This document shows, piece after piece, positions 25,073 through 34,108 of a stretch of DNA of 54,372 bases. Source of the stretch: CAYMJV01 sp964390545 (lineage in GTDB: Bacteria; Desulfobacterota; BSN033; UBA1163); assembly GCA_964390545.1 (NCBI GenBank), contig CAYMJV010000008.1, positions 1 to 54,372 on the forward strand. Reading direction: 5' to 3'. The number at the start of each line of letters is the position of its first letter. Positions within the stretch are counted from its first letter, which is position 1. A program made the translations under genes and the position numbers. A model generated the notes under the pieces. The model worked only from the letters and a program-made list of their open reading frames with translations. It searched no databases and was not told the origin of the DNA.

Positions 25073-25486
25073 TTACAACCAGCTCTCGGAAAAAACCTCG
25101 TCAAGCTGAGGATAGACATCCTGAGACCTGAGAATACTTCGGGCAAAAGCGATCATGCTGGGAATATGAATACCGATCGGGCAGTAACAGCGGCCACAAA
25201 GCACGCAGTTTCTCCACACGATACCCTTCATCTCCGTCAAAAGTTTCCGGTCCACCTTGCCCCCTTTCCTGTATAGTTTGCCTAAGGAATTGATCGCCTT
25301 ATATGAAGGCATATATTGGGGATCTTTATGATGCTCCATATATAAAAAACAGCTTTCGGCACAAAGACTGCAATGGGCGCAATGGGACAGGTATCGCTTC
25401 ATTTTTCCTTTTTTCCGGTTGAGCATCTCTTTGATCTGTTTGGTGTCAACCGGTTTTGCTCCCGGATTGGGCATATTATTTTCCAT
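25073..25486 (-). CDS. Cytoplasmic Fe-S protein of Tmc/Hdr-like membrane complex
   Basis: 137 residues. Two Cys clusters are visible: HCAHCSLCAESC (Cys 36, 39, 42, 46) and CVLCGRCYCP (Cys 94, 97, 100, 102). The latter has an unusual last spacing (CX2CX2CXCP rather than CX2CX2CX3CP). It resembles the HdrC part of TmcB/HmcF-type proteins but lacks the HdrD-like CCG domain, so it is a shortened version. It lies between a b-type cytochrome-like membrane protein and the tetraheme cytochrome and probably carries electrons on the cytoplasmic face. An AAAGGA site lies upstream of ATG 25486. Confidence 0.82.
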   Translation of the reverse strand: MENNMPNPGAKPVDTKQIKEMLNRKKGKMKRYLSHCAHCSLCAESCFLYMEHHKDPQYMPSYKAINSLGKLYRKGGKVDRKLLTEMKGIVWRNCVLCGRCYCPIGIHIPSMIAFARSILRSQDVYPQLDEVFSESWL

Positions 25487-25504
25487 GTCGCAAGATCCTT
25501 TCTG

Positions 25505-26164
25505 TTACCAGGCTCTGGCTCCCTTTGCGAAACTGTATTCATTCCCGATGAAGAAACGGTAGAGGAAGAAAAAGAGCATGTGCCCGAGCTTCGTAAATGG
25601 GATGGTGATGAGCATGACTTCTCCTGCCAGGATGTGGATCGTCATCACCGTATCATAATGAAACCATTGGTGGTAAGCAAAGTATCCTGTCAGGAAAGGG
25701 GCCGCAACGATCAGCAACATCACGTAGTCATAGAGGGTTGTGATCGCTCTGACCCGGGCCAGAAATAGACGGCGAGCAAGGAAAAAAGCCAGACAGATCA
25801 AAACGACCAGCGTGAAGACATCGGTCATCGATTCCGACAGGCTCCAAAGACTAAGGCCCCAGGATTGATCCAAGAGGAGATTGTGCCCAAGAAGAAAAAT
25901 GGGTACCCCGAACAGAAAGACATGGAACACCGATGTCACAATCGTTACTAGGGGATCGGTTTTCCAGAGGGTCCCGTTAAGAGAGCCGAAACAAAAAGAA
26001 ACCCATTGTCCCGCCGATTTCTTTTCAGACTTTATTTCCAAGGGAGGATAAACCCACTCTTTTTTCTTGGTCAACTTGAAAAACTGAATGAGTTGGAATA
26101 TCAGCCCCAAAATAAATATAATCAAAGCAATCGATATCAACTGTCCCCGAATAAAATCGACCAT
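25505..26164 (-). CDS. NarI/TmcC-like membrane cytochrome b subunit
   Basis: 219 residues with about five hydrophobic segments (near residues 8-28, 75-100, 105-130, 140-165, 180-205). Paired His within or near membrane segments (SVFHVFLFG, FLLGHNLLL, YFAYHQWFHYD, IHILAGE, KLGHMLFF) are what diheme b-type cytochromes of the NarI/HmeC/TmcC group use. It would connect periplasmic cytochrome c with quinone or the cytoplasmic Fe-S protein. The start is ATG 26164 with GAGAGGAGAGG. It is downstream of metF copy 3 and upstream of the Fe-S protein, all on one strand. Confidence 0.85.
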   Translation of the reverse strand: MVDFIRGQLISIALIIFILGLIFQLIQFFKLTKKKEWVYPPLEIKSEKKSAGQWVSFCFGSLNGTLWKTDPLVTIVTSVFHVFLFGVPIFLLGHNLLLDQSWGLSLWSLSESMTDVFTLVVLICLAFFLARRLFLARVRAITTLYDYVMLLIVAAPFLTGYFAYHQWFHYDTVMTIHILAGEVMLITIPFTKLGHMLFFFLYRFFIGNEYSFAKGARAW

Positions 26165-26245
26165 GGACCTCTCCTCGTTCTCTTTCTTTTCTCAGCCGTA
26201 ACCTTAACCGTGTGTCTTCACGTTCCGGGAAGCTGATTCACATGT

Positions 26246-27163
26246 CTAAACTTGAGGCCTGGGTATTAACTTCGCCCGTTCAGCGATCTCCGGTACCCTG
26301 TGTTCCCATTCAATCGCCATGAGGTGGATCCCGTGGACTCCTTTGATCTGTCTCAATTCCTCAATCTGCTCAACACAAATTTTGATTCCCTCCTCGGCCC
26401 CCTTTTTGGCTTGGACAATTCGGTCGATGATTTCATCCGGGATGATGATGCCAGAAACATTCTTCGCCATGTATCGAGCCATACCTCCTGATTTAAGAGG
26501 AGTAATTCCCGCTAAAATATGGACTTTTTCTGTTAACCCCATGTCATTGGCCTGTTTCATCCATTCACGGAACAATTTCATGTCATAAATGCATTGGGTC
26601 TGGATGAAATCTGCACCTGCCATGATTTTTTTTGCCAGACGATACACCCGCCATTCAAAAGGCTCGGCAAAGGGATTCTCAGCAGCGCCGATGAATATCT
26701 GAGGTGCCACATCAATTTCATCGCCGTTGAGGAATTTCTTGTCATCTCGCATCCCCTTGACCATGCTGATCAGCTGGATGGAGTCAATGTCAAAAACGCC
26801 CTTGGTCAAAGGATGGTTCCCAAATTGTTGATGGTCACCTGTGAGACACAGCATGTTGCGGATGCCGTGGGCATAAGCGCCGAGGATATCGCTCTGCATG
26901 GCAATGCGGTTACGATCTCGGCAAACCATCTGATAGTTGGGTTCTAAACCTTCCTGAATGGCAATTAAACCAGCACCCCAGCTGGACATGCGCACCACAG
27001 CGGTTTGGTTATCCGTGATGTTGACCGCATCCACGATCCCTTTTAGGTAACTGGCTTTTTTGCGGATGACCTCCACATTGGCTCCTTGGGGTGGTCCGAG
27101 TTCTCCTGTAAAGGCAAAATGTCCGGCTTCTAAAACCTTTTCAAGATTGCTTCCTGATTTCAT
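26246..27163 (-). CDS. metF: Methylenetetrahydrofolate reductase (MetF copy 3)
   Basis: 305 residues, closely similar to copy 1: FTGELGPPQGANVEVIRKKA, NITDNQTAVVRMSS, CRDRNRIAMQSDILGAYAHGI, LCLTGDHQQFGNH, FIQTQCIYD and the C-terminal HLMAIEWEHRVPEIA. It carries the full catalytic set including the substrate Gln. It lies right after acsE and before the Tmc-like module, with no metV of its own until metV2 three genes on. I chose ATG 27163 behind GGAAAGGG; in-frame ATGs at 27181 and 27193 are possible. Confidence 0.93.
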   Translation of the reverse strand: MKSGSNLEKVLEAGHFAFTGELGPPQGANVEVIRKKASYLKGIVDAVNITDNQTAVVRMSSWGAGLIAIQEGLEPNYQMVCRDRNRIAMQSDILGAYAHGIRNMLCLTGDHQQFGNHPLTKGVFDIDSIQLISMVKGMRDDKKFLNGDEIDVAPQIFIGAAENPFAEPFEWRVYRLAKKIMAGADFIQTQCIYDMKLFREWMKQANDMGLTEKVHILAGITPLKSGGMARYMAKNVSGIIIPDEIIDRIVQAKKGAEEGIKICVEQIEELRQIKGVHGIHLMAIEWEHRVPEIAERAKLIPRPQV

Positions 27164-27289
27164 ATCAACGGCCCTTTCCATCTCATGATTCATCGACTCT
27201 ATATTCTGGGGCGAGGAAACAACCCACACCTCTCCGCAATCTGGCGGGTTATCTCTGTCCGCCCCCTATGGATCAATCCGTATCAAATG

Positions 27290-27382
27290 TTAGAGGATAA
27301 AGGTTAGAGGTTGGAGGTTAGAGAATAAAACTCCTTCTGCCTGGAATTAAGGAATTGCCTCAGACCTCAAACCTCCACCCTC
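27290..27382. repeat. Palindromic word repeat (GGTTAGAGG / CCTCAAACC)
   Basis: TTAGAGGATAAAGGTTAGAGG, TTGGAGGTTAGAG on the left face TGCCTCAGACCTCAAACC and TCCACCCTCAA on the right. It fills the acsE/metF3 spacer. Confidence 0.6.
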
Positions 27383-27389
27383 AAGCAAT

Positions 27390-28292
27390 TTAGAGTTCCA
27401 ACCACGAGTCGGAGTAGAGAGCTTTGGCAATCAGAACCCTGGTGGTCTTTACATAATCCGCCTGCTCTTTACTCAGGCTTTTAAGATCGACCTCCTGACC
27501 GTCCATGACCCGGTAAACCAGTTTTCTAAGATCCTCTCGTCCTCCCATGGCAAATTTCTTGAGATCTTCATCAAAGGCATCGACGATGGCAGAGGCCATC
27601 CCATATCGCTCGAGCATCATCAAATAGGTCTGATTGAGGATGGGCCTCAGATGGTCAGGAGCTCCGTTGGACACATTCGAAAGTCCGCAGGTCGACTTCA
27701 TTCCGGGAAGCACTTCCTGGAGATCCTTAAACATCTTCATAAATTCGACGCAACTGGGTACCTGGACCTGGCTCTGAGGGCTGGTCACAGGGGTGACGAT
27801 GGGATCCATCCATACATCTTCACCGGGAATTCCGAACTCGAGGCATTTTTGCATCAGTTCTGCTGCAAGCACTCCCCTCTCATCCGCATCTCGAGGAAGC
27901 CCGGAAGGTCCCCAGAGAAGGGCAACAACCCCGGCATTATGCTTTTGAGCAATAGGGAATTTGACGTCCATGCTTTCAGGACGGGCCATAATCGAATTGA
28001 TGACGGCCTTTCCTTTCTTATTTTTGTAAACCTTCAGCCCTGCCTCGATGGCTTCTGGATTGATGGTATCGAGGTAAAGAGGGGTGTCAACCACTTCCTG
28101 GACGACTTTGACAATCCACTCCATTAACTCCCCTCCGCCTTTTCTGGCGGGGCCGAGATTGATATCAATGAAGTCCACGCCCGCCTTAGCCTCCGCAATG
28201 GCCAGCTCTTGAATAGGCTTCGGATCCCTTTCCTTCATTGCCGCTCCAATTTTCTTGATCATCACATTCAGATTTTCTCCAACGCGTAACAT
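27390..28292 (-). CDS. acsE: Methyl-THF:corrinoid iron-sulfur protein methyltransferase (AcsE)
   Basis: 300 residues, a pterin-binding TIM barrel. VGENLNVMIKKIG, the pterin loop DFIDINLGPARKGG, PLYLDTINPEAIEAGL and STCGLSNVSNGAP are AcsE/MeTr signatures. It moves the methyl group between methyl-THF and cob(I)amide on AcsCD, with no cofactor of its own. It is placed between acsC and metF3, following pathway order. GGGAGGAAAATC precedes the ATG. Confidence 0.96.
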   Translation of the reverse strand: MLRVGENLNVMIKKIGAAMKERDPKPIQELAIAEAKAGVDFIDINLGPARKGGGELMEWIVKVVQEVVDTPLYLDTINPEAIEAGLKVYKNKKGKAVINSIMARPESMDVKFPIAQKHNAGVVALLWGPSGLPRDADERGVLAAELMQKCLEFGIPGEDVWMDPIVTPVTSPQSQVQVPSCVEFMKMFKDLQEVLPGMKSTCGLSNVSNGAPDHLRPILNQTYLMMLERYGMASAIVDAFDEDLKKFAMGGREDLRKLVYRVMDGQEVDLKSLSKEQADYVKTTRVLIAKALYSDSWLEL

Positions 28293-28310
28293 GATTTTCC
28301 TCCCTTCACA

Positions 28311-28382
28311 GTTCGGAATGCGGATTTCGGAATTCGGAATTAAGAACCTTTATTCCCCGTTCCGCATTCTGCATTCCGCAAT
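28311..28382. repeat. Palindromic word repeat (GTTCGGAATGCGG / CCGCATTCTGC)
   Basis: GTTCGGAATGCGGATTTCGG and AATTCGGAATTAAG face CCCCGTTCCGCATTCTGC and ATTCCGCAATT. The same words recur at 53930-53960 at the other end of the window. Confidence 0.7.
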
Positions 28383-28386
28383 TAGA

Positions 28387-29733
28387 TTAGGCCCCCATCT
28401 TTAGAAAGGCAGGAATGTGGGCAGCCTCTCTCGGTCCGATCTTGACCTCCCATCCTGAGCCGAGCTCCTCTTCGAGATCTCCACTGATCGCTGCAACGGC
28501 TCCTGGAATCACCACCTTGCGATGTTTGACTTTATCGGTGATGCCGCTCTTTTTGACGAAGGCTCCGATCGCATCGCCGACAAATTTCCCTGCTGCCCAC
28601 GCAGTAAGAACAGAGAGGCCTTCGGTATCCATCACCAGGAGCCAGCTCGGTACCCGACTCGATTCAATCTCACCGGAGACGATAAAGTAGGTCAGGGAGA
28701 AGTTCGTGGTAATGAGGACAGGAGAATTCTCAGCGGGATTGCCAAGGGGGTATATTCCCTGCTGCATCATCATGGGCCGCTGCGGATCGGTGTAGATGTT
28801 CAGCCGTTCCACCAGAAGGGGGAAGAGGCTCTCTCCCTGGAAATCTGAAAGGACGATGATGCCTGCGTACTTCGCCACCATCGTTGCTGCAATGAGTGCT
28901 TCTTTCATAGGATCTTTTGTCATTTCACAGGGGAAGGTGATCGTAGGGAACCCAAGAGAGCGATTCTTTTGGGTAAGGGCAGCTCGGCGGATGAAGATCT
29001 GGTCCTCAAAGGCCTTGCGGAGCGTTCTCGATCCGGAGTCGAGGACGAGATCTTTTAACCCGGCTGCGGTCAGTTTGTTAGACATGCTAGAGAGGGTTTC
29101 TAAGTTGTCGGCTTTGACGGCCAATGGACATTTATGTTCTTTGGCCAGATTGGCAAAAGCCTCGCTGTTGCCATTGTTCGCAGCATAGATGAGTGGCAAA
29201 CGGTCCGCACAGGCCTTTACTCCTGCCGTCATCGCATCGACTTTATCACTCATCAGGATGAGCCCGGCATCGGTTTCGGCCTTTACCTTTTTAATCAAAG
29301 CTTCAAACTTGCCAGAGTCTCCGGATTCGTTCTTCACAGCGACCAACTCCGGACGCAGTGTCAGCCCAACCCTTTCATATCTCAAATCTTTGAACCGCTT
29401 GAGCCTGCTGTTGACCTCAGCCTCTGGCATGGTATCGCTCACCAGGATGGCAAAACCGGGCTTGTTGACAAAGGTCTTTTCGTGCCGGAAGAGAACCGTC
29501 TCGCCGCCGATCTTCACCACATTCTCACCCGTACCCACTGCAAGGGGTCGAATAGGCGGAGCCGAGGCTTCGGAGAGCAATGCCTTCGCTTCCTCTGATA
29601 CATAGGGACAGGAGGCCAATTCTGCCTTTCCTGCTGCCAAATTCATGGCAAATGCGAGGCAGGTTGGGACTCCACACTCCCCACAATTCGTCTTCGGTAA
29701 CATCTTAAAGATTTGGATTCCTGTCAGTCCCAT
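28387..29733 (-). CDS. acsC: Corrinoid iron-sulfur protein large subunit (AcsC)
   Basis: 448 residues. The N-terminus has the [4Fe-4S] motif KTNCGECGVPTCLAF with the fourth Cys in LASCPYVS. A TIM-barrel middle and a B12-binding C-terminal region follow (MDTEGLSVLTAWAAGKF, KHRKVVIPGAVAAISGDLEE). With AcsD it carries the methyl-cobamide that donates the methyl group to acetyl-CoA synthase. AAAGGAG precedes the ATG. It lies immediately downstream of acsB across a triple-hairpin spacer. Confidence 0.96.
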   Translation of the reverse strand: MGLTGIQIFKMLPKTNCGECGVPTCLAFAMNLAAGKAELASCPYVSEEAKALLSEASAPPIRPLAVGTGENVVKIGGETVLFRHEKTFVNKPGFAILVSDTMPEAEVNSRLKRFKDLRYERVGLTLRPELVAVKNESGDSGKFEALIKKVKAETDAGLILMSDKVDAMTAGVKACADRLPLIYAANNGNSEAFANLAKEHKCPLAVKADNLETLSSMSNKLTAAGLKDLVLDSGSRTLRKAFEDQIFIRRAALTQKNRSLGFPTITFPCEMTKDPMKEALIAATMVAKYAGIIVLSDFQGESLFPLLVERLNIYTDPQRPMMMQQGIYPLGNPAENSPVLITTNFSLTYFIVSGEIESSRVPSWLLVMDTEGLSVLTAWAAGKFVGDAIGAFVKKSGITDKVKHRKVVIPGAVAAISGDLEEELGSGWEVKIGPREAAHIPAFLKMGA

Positions 29734-29761
29734 GGTCTTCTCCTTTCAAATTTCGATGAAC

Positions 29762-29817
29762 GGTGCGTTCGGGGGAACGCACCCTACAAAAATGTAGGGC
29801 CCGTTCGCCGAACGGGC
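29762..29817. repeat. Triple hairpin element
   Basis: Three consecutive perfect small hairpins: GGTGCGTTC/GAACGCACC, CCCTAC/GTAGGG and GCCCGTTC/GAACGGGC. They fill the acsB/acsC spacer and could tune the ratio of the two messages. Confidence 0.7.
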
Positions 29818-29826
29818 CTCATAGGA

Positions 29827-32034
29827 TTACCCAAGAATCGGGTCCATCGAGAGGGCAGGATGATTCTTCTCTGTCAGGAAGGGAAGAATCTCATCCTCTG
29901 TCACTCCGATGGTCTCATCTGCAATCATATCTAAGAGGTTTGGAACACCCATCTCTTCAGCTCGTTTCTTAAACCGGTCTCCAATCTCTTCCTTGAGAAT
30001 CTTGGGCATCCAAACCAATCGCTTGATTCCCCCGTCTCCGATCAGCCACTTCCTCTGGGTAATATTGTATTTGCTGTGGCCCACAAAACCCGGTGTGACG
30101 GCACCGCCGCCGACAGAACCTGCCAGGGTGGTGAACTTCATGCCACAGGGGGTCATCCCAGCAAAATCCCGATTGACGGTCATCACACCGTTGCACATCG
30201 GAAGGACAGCAGCGATACACTCACAACAACCGCACGTCGTCATCGGATCATAAACCAAACTATAAAAGTTGTAATGATCGATCTTCTGGCGGGAGGCCTT
30301 GAAGACGAATTCATTCACGCCTTTCCATTGACCCAATTTCGTGTCGATCATCTCTCCCTTTTGAACGGGTTGGTTTGGTCCGGTGGGATTGATCTCAAAA
30401 GAGGCCCTGCAATCCATCCAGTTGTAAGCACCACAGAGTCCGGTTCTCTCCGGGCTGATGACACAGACATGGTTGGGTGCAAAGGACTGACAAAGCGTAC
30501 AGGAGTAGAAGGTATCCGTTGTCTCATCGGTCATCCCCTCAATACGGGCATCCCTTTTACGATAGTTCTCCCTCGCTTTGGCAAGGATTTCATCCACAGC
30601 TTTCGGCTCCGTATAGACCTTCACTTGAACCTTGTCAAAAATGGCTCCGAAATCCTGATGGAACTTTGCATGGAGGATTTTACCAAGATGGGAGAGCCTG
30701 AATCCCTTGTCCACGGCTCCCTTACCGACTCGCAACCAGGCAATGTCTCTCTGGCCAATATGCATGATCCCTTGGGCATAATTGATCAGGTGGTGAATTT
30801 GACGTTCCAAGATCGGTTCAAAGTCCTCTTGCATCTGTCTGCCTGCTACTTCGGCAACAACGGCAAGGGGAAGTTGACCTGGTGGTTGTATCTTATCCAG
30901 GTCAGGACCGATGACATCTACCTTTCCATCTTCCACTTCGTCCATGTTTCTGGAGGTGACCCATTCTACGGCATGGGTTCTCCCTCCGCCACACTCCAAA
31001 TAAATATCCTCACCCCTGACCCGTTCTCCCTCGAAAGCAGGACCATAAGAAACCGGGATGGGAACTTGAGCTACCTGAACCTTCAGCCCCCTGACCTCCA
31101 CCGATCTTTGGACAATCTGATCATGAGGCACATTGGAAACCACGTGTTCATAGGTGCATACCCCAGTGGGTAAAATTTCGGGAATGGGTGTGTCGGCGAT
31201 CGTGGGGAATCCCCAGTTGATGGCGCCCGCAGCATTGGCGTACCATTCGTCGTTTACATATCCCAAGGGCATGACAAAGGCGAAGGTGCGGTCTTTGTTG
31301 TAGATTAGGTTCTTACGAAAATCTCCGGGTTTAATCCCACCAAAGGCCATGGCCACACGACAGGCAAACCCCATGGCAAACACTGCAGCGCTGATATCCG
31401 GTCCAAAGGAGACAAGGCGGGTCGGCCAGCCAATCTGAACACCTGCCTCTACCAATTGTTCAGAGAAACGCTTCCCATTGAACTCAGCGCACATAAAGAT
31501 ATAGAGGTTTTTCTCCTGAAGCTCGATGGCGATCTTTTTAGCAATCTCCGGAGAAGGTGCAGAACCGGCAATGGCTGCAAATCCGGGTGCTGTCCCATCC
31601 ACAAATTCAACGCCGCGTTTGCGGAAGATCACGTCGTCAGCGGCTCCCAGCCAGATATTATTGGGTAAAGGATCTTCCTGCTTTGTATAGAAATTTGGAT
31701 TTTCTAAGTAACGGATCGCTTCGATGATCTCTTCGGCGAAAAAGGTTGCCATACCTGCATCAAGGGTCGGACCTAAATATGGAAGACAGACATTTTCTTT
31801 AACCAACGCGGGTAACAGGGAGCGGGCCCTATCTAAAACGGGCTTCATATCACCCAATTTTTGTACAGGGACCCCCAGAATGGCGTAGATGATGGGTAGG
31901 TAATAAGCAGTGTTAGGGAATCCCACATCCTGATTGGGCCCCCACTTTTTAATGGCTTCTTCGTATTTTTTTTCAGCCCTTTCTACAATCTTGTGAGCTC
32001 CTTTTATGGCTGCAGATGCAATGATCTTGGACAC
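29827..32034 (-). CDS. acsB: Acetyl-CoA synthase (AcsB)
   Basis: 735 residues, full length with the N-terminal CODH-interacting domain (GPTLDAGMATFFAEE, GFAAIAGSAPSPE). The A-cluster ligands are present in order: CTLCQSFAPNHVC, GLCGAYNWMDC and the CGC bridge in TTCGCCEC. It condenses methyl, CO and CoA to acetyl-CoA, or cleaves it. GTG start with an AAGGAGG site. Gene order cooS-acsB-acsC-acsE is typical of bacterial Wood-Ljungdahl operons. Residues in IERQIHHLINYAQGIMHIGQ lie in the usual region between domains 2 and 3. Confidence 0.97.
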   Translation of the reverse strand: MSKIIASAAIKGAHKIVERAEKKYEEAIKKWGPNQDVGFPNTAYYLPIIYAILGVPVQKLGDMKPVLDRARSLLPALVKENVCLPYLGPTLDAGMATFFAEEIIEAIRYLENPNFYTKQEDPLPNNIWLGAADDVIFRKRGVEFVDGTAPGFAAIAGSAPSPEIAKKIAIELQEKNLYIFMCAEFNGKRFSEQLVEAGVQIGWPTRLVSFGPDISAAVFAMGFACRVAMAFGGIKPGDFRKNLIYNKDRTFAFVMPLGYVNDEWYANAAGAINWGFPTIADTPIPEILPTGVCTYEHVVSNVPHDQIVQRSVEVRGLKVQVAQVPIPVSYGPAFEGERVRGEDIYLECGGGRTHAVEWVTSRNMDEVEDGKVDVIGPDLDKIQPPGQLPLAVVAEVAGRQMQEDFEPILERQIHHLINYAQGIMHIGQRDIAWLRVGKGAVDKGFRLSHLGKILHAKFHQDFGAIFDKVQVKVYTEPKAVDEILAKARENYRKRDARIEGMTDETTDTFYSCTLCQSFAPNHVCVISPERTGLCGAYNWMDCRASFEINPTGPNQPVQKGEMIDTKLGQWKGVNEFVFKASRQKIDHYNFYSLVYDPMTTCGCCECIAAVLPMCNGVMTVNRDFAGMTPCGMKFTTLAGSVGGGAVTPGFVGHSKYNITQRKWLIGDGGIKRLVWMPKILKEEIGDRFKKRAEEMGVPNLLDMIADETIGVTEDEILPFLTEKNHPALSMDPILG

Positions 32035-32065
32035 GTTATATTCCTCCTTCCATATTGTTGAACTT

Positions 32066-32095
32066 CGCTATGCGCAAAGCGCTCTGCGCATAGTG
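32066..32095. repeat. Short palindromic repeat (CGCTATGCGC / GCGCATAGTG)
   Basis: A 10-base arm, 10-base loop and 10-base arm hairpin in the cooS/acsB spacer, sharing words with 7870-7944. Confidence 0.7.
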
Positions 32096-32106
32096 TAAGT
32101 AATTTA

Positions 32107-34074
32107 TTAGGCAGCATCCAGTTCGCGGCGCTTGGCCATATCGAAGAGGACACGCTCTCTTGCTTTGTCAATTCCCAAGGCCTTCCGCTTCTTATCGATA
32201 TGTTCGATCATCAATTTAGCGGCCTTGATAGGGTCGGGTTCGAACCCCCATTTTCCTTTGAGAGTCGTTTCAAATTCCTCAAAGAGAAGTTTTGTTACTT
32301 CCTCGCTACCACTGGTGGGCCAGGTGGTACCAAATACTGTAAATACCCCTGAAGCAACAAAGTAATGGCCAATAGCAACAGCCTTCTCACTCATCCATTC
32401 CAGAGCCGCACCCGCAGCTGGAAGATCACTGATATCATCGCCCAGCCCTCCATCTTTGACCACTGCGGTCGCAGCCATCAAGATCCGGCTGTTATCCACA
32501 CAAGACCCCATGTGGAGAACCGGAGGAATTCCCACAACTCTCCCGACAGAGGCGAGTCCTTGGCCTGCATAAATATCCGTTGCCTCTGGGGTGAGGAGCC
32601 CTGCCTTTCCACAGGTCATGGCGCTGCAACCCGTAGCCAGAACGATGACATCATTTTTGATCAACTCTTTGATCAGCGTGAGGTTTGGATCGTCATGGGT
32701 CACGCGAGCATTGTTGCAGCCGACGACCCCTGCGATGCCTCGGATTCGTCCATTGATGATATTGTCGTTCAAGGGTCGGTAGGAGGCTCGGTACGCACCG
32801 CCGAGCAGGTAGTTAATGGTTTCATGACTGAATCCAACGATCGTATCCGTGGTATCCGAGGGAATTTCAACGTTGGGCTTCCGGTTTTTAAAATTCTGGA
32901 TGGCCTCCATTAATATTTTTTTAGCAACATCTGGTGCATGATGCTCATCAAACTCGATGTGCATGGCCCCTTCGATCTTGGCCTTCGATGTCGTAGTGAT
33001 CAACTTGGTGTGGTAACACTTCGCAACCTGTGCCAGAGATTGCATCTCACACTGGACATCAACCACCATGGCATCCACCGCTCCGGTGACAATAGCCAGC
33101 TCCTGCTGTAAAAAGTTTCCGGCCACAGGAATTCCATGGCGCATTAGAATCTCATTGGCAGAGCAGCACATGCCCGCCAAATTAACCCCTTTCGCTCCTA
33201 CTGCTTTGGCTGCCTTCTGAATCTCGGGGTCATGAACCACATCCGCCATAATCTCGGGAAGCAAAGGTTCATGGCCATGAATGACCACATTGACCTCATC
33301 TTTTTTCAGTACACCCAGATTGATTTGACCATAAACAGGAACCGGGTTCCCAAAGAGGATGTCTTGAAGTTCCGTCGAGATCATGGAACCTCCCCAGCCA
33401 TCGGCCAGAGCTGTCCTGGCGGCTCCCATCAAGATGTTTTGGTAATCTTGATCGACCCCCATATGGGTTCGATGCATCAATTCCACAATTTCCCGATCAA
33501 TCCCTCGAGGGACAACTCCCAGTTTCCTCCAGATCTCCTGCCTCTTAAGAGGAGCCCTTTTAACAAAAATAGTCTCTCCTTCTTGACGGCCGAACTCGGC
33601 TAGGGCCTTATGACCTACATCAATGGCGATATCTTGGACCGGTCGATCCCCGATCTCCACACCAAAGTCCATGGCCACCTGGTATAGTTTCTGTTCATCC
33701 TTGATCTGAAATCCCGGAACTTCGCCTTTAGCCGTAGCCAGAAAAACCTCGGCTACGCCACGGGCATGATCCGAATGTGCAGAAGAGCCTGCTGCCACCA
33801 TTCGTGCAAAATTCCGTGCAGAGATCGTCTCTGCTGTGGCGCCGCAGAGACCCATTCGCTTAGCTTTTTCAGCAGCGGTCTCGCCTTTCTTTTTAGGAGC
33901 AGGAACACGGCATGGTCCCATGGCGCAGTTTTTACAACAACTTCCTTCCGCACCAATGGGACAGGGTTTCATGGTTTCGGCCCGGTCAAAAATCGTCTCA
34001 CATCCATCGGCCTTTGCCTTCTTCAACATTTTAATCGTTGCTGGGTCAATACTCTTCTTCTCTAAGTCTGACAT
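32107..34074 (-). CDS. cooS: Ni-Fe carbon monoxide dehydrogenase catalytic subunit
   Basis: 655 residues. The D/B-cluster Cys are near the N-terminus (CCKNCAMGPCRV, MGLCGATAETISARNF). C-cluster ligands are all present: His in VVIHGHEPLLPE, then Cys in GMCCSANEI, MVVDVQCEM, GVVGCNNAR, ATGCSAMTCGKAG and HMGSCVDNSR. It oxidises CO or reduces CO2 and feeds CO through the tunnel to AcsB. It is co-transcribed with acsD upstream and acsB downstream; GGAGG precedes the ATG. An equivalent name is acsA. Confidence 0.97.
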   Translation of the reverse strand: MSDLEKKSIDPATIKMLKKAKADGCETIFDRAETMKPCPIGAEGSCCKNCAMGPCRVPAPKKKGETAAEKAKRMGLCGATAETISARNFARMVAAGSSAHSDHARGVAEVFLATAKGEVPGFQIKDEQKLYQVAMDFGVEIGDRPVQDIAIDVGHKALAEFGRQEGETIFVKRAPLKRQEIWRKLGVVPRGIDREIVELMHRTHMGVDQDYQNILMGAARTALADGWGGSMISTELQDILFGNPVPVYGQINLGVLKKDEVNVVIHGHEPLLPEIMADVVHDPEIQKAAKAVGAKGVNLAGMCCSANEILMRHGIPVAGNFLQQELAIVTGAVDAMVVDVQCEMQSLAQVAKCYHTKLITTTSKAKIEGAMHIEFDEHHAPDVAKKILMEAIQNFKNRKPNVEIPSDTTDTIVGFSHETINYLLGGAYRASYRPLNDNIINGRIRGIAGVVGCNNARVTHDDPNLTLIKELIKNDVIVLATGCSAMTCGKAGLLTPEATDIYAGQGLASVGRVVGIPPVLHMGSCVDNSRILMAATAVVKDGGLGDDISDLPAAGAALEWMSEKAVAIGHYFVASGVFTVFGTTWPTSGSEEVTKLLFEEFETTLKGKWGFEPDPIKAAKLMIEHIDKKRKALGIDKARERVLFDMAKRRELDAA

Positions 34075-34108
34075 GTTATTCCTCCTTTAATGTTTTCCCC
34101 CCTTCAAC

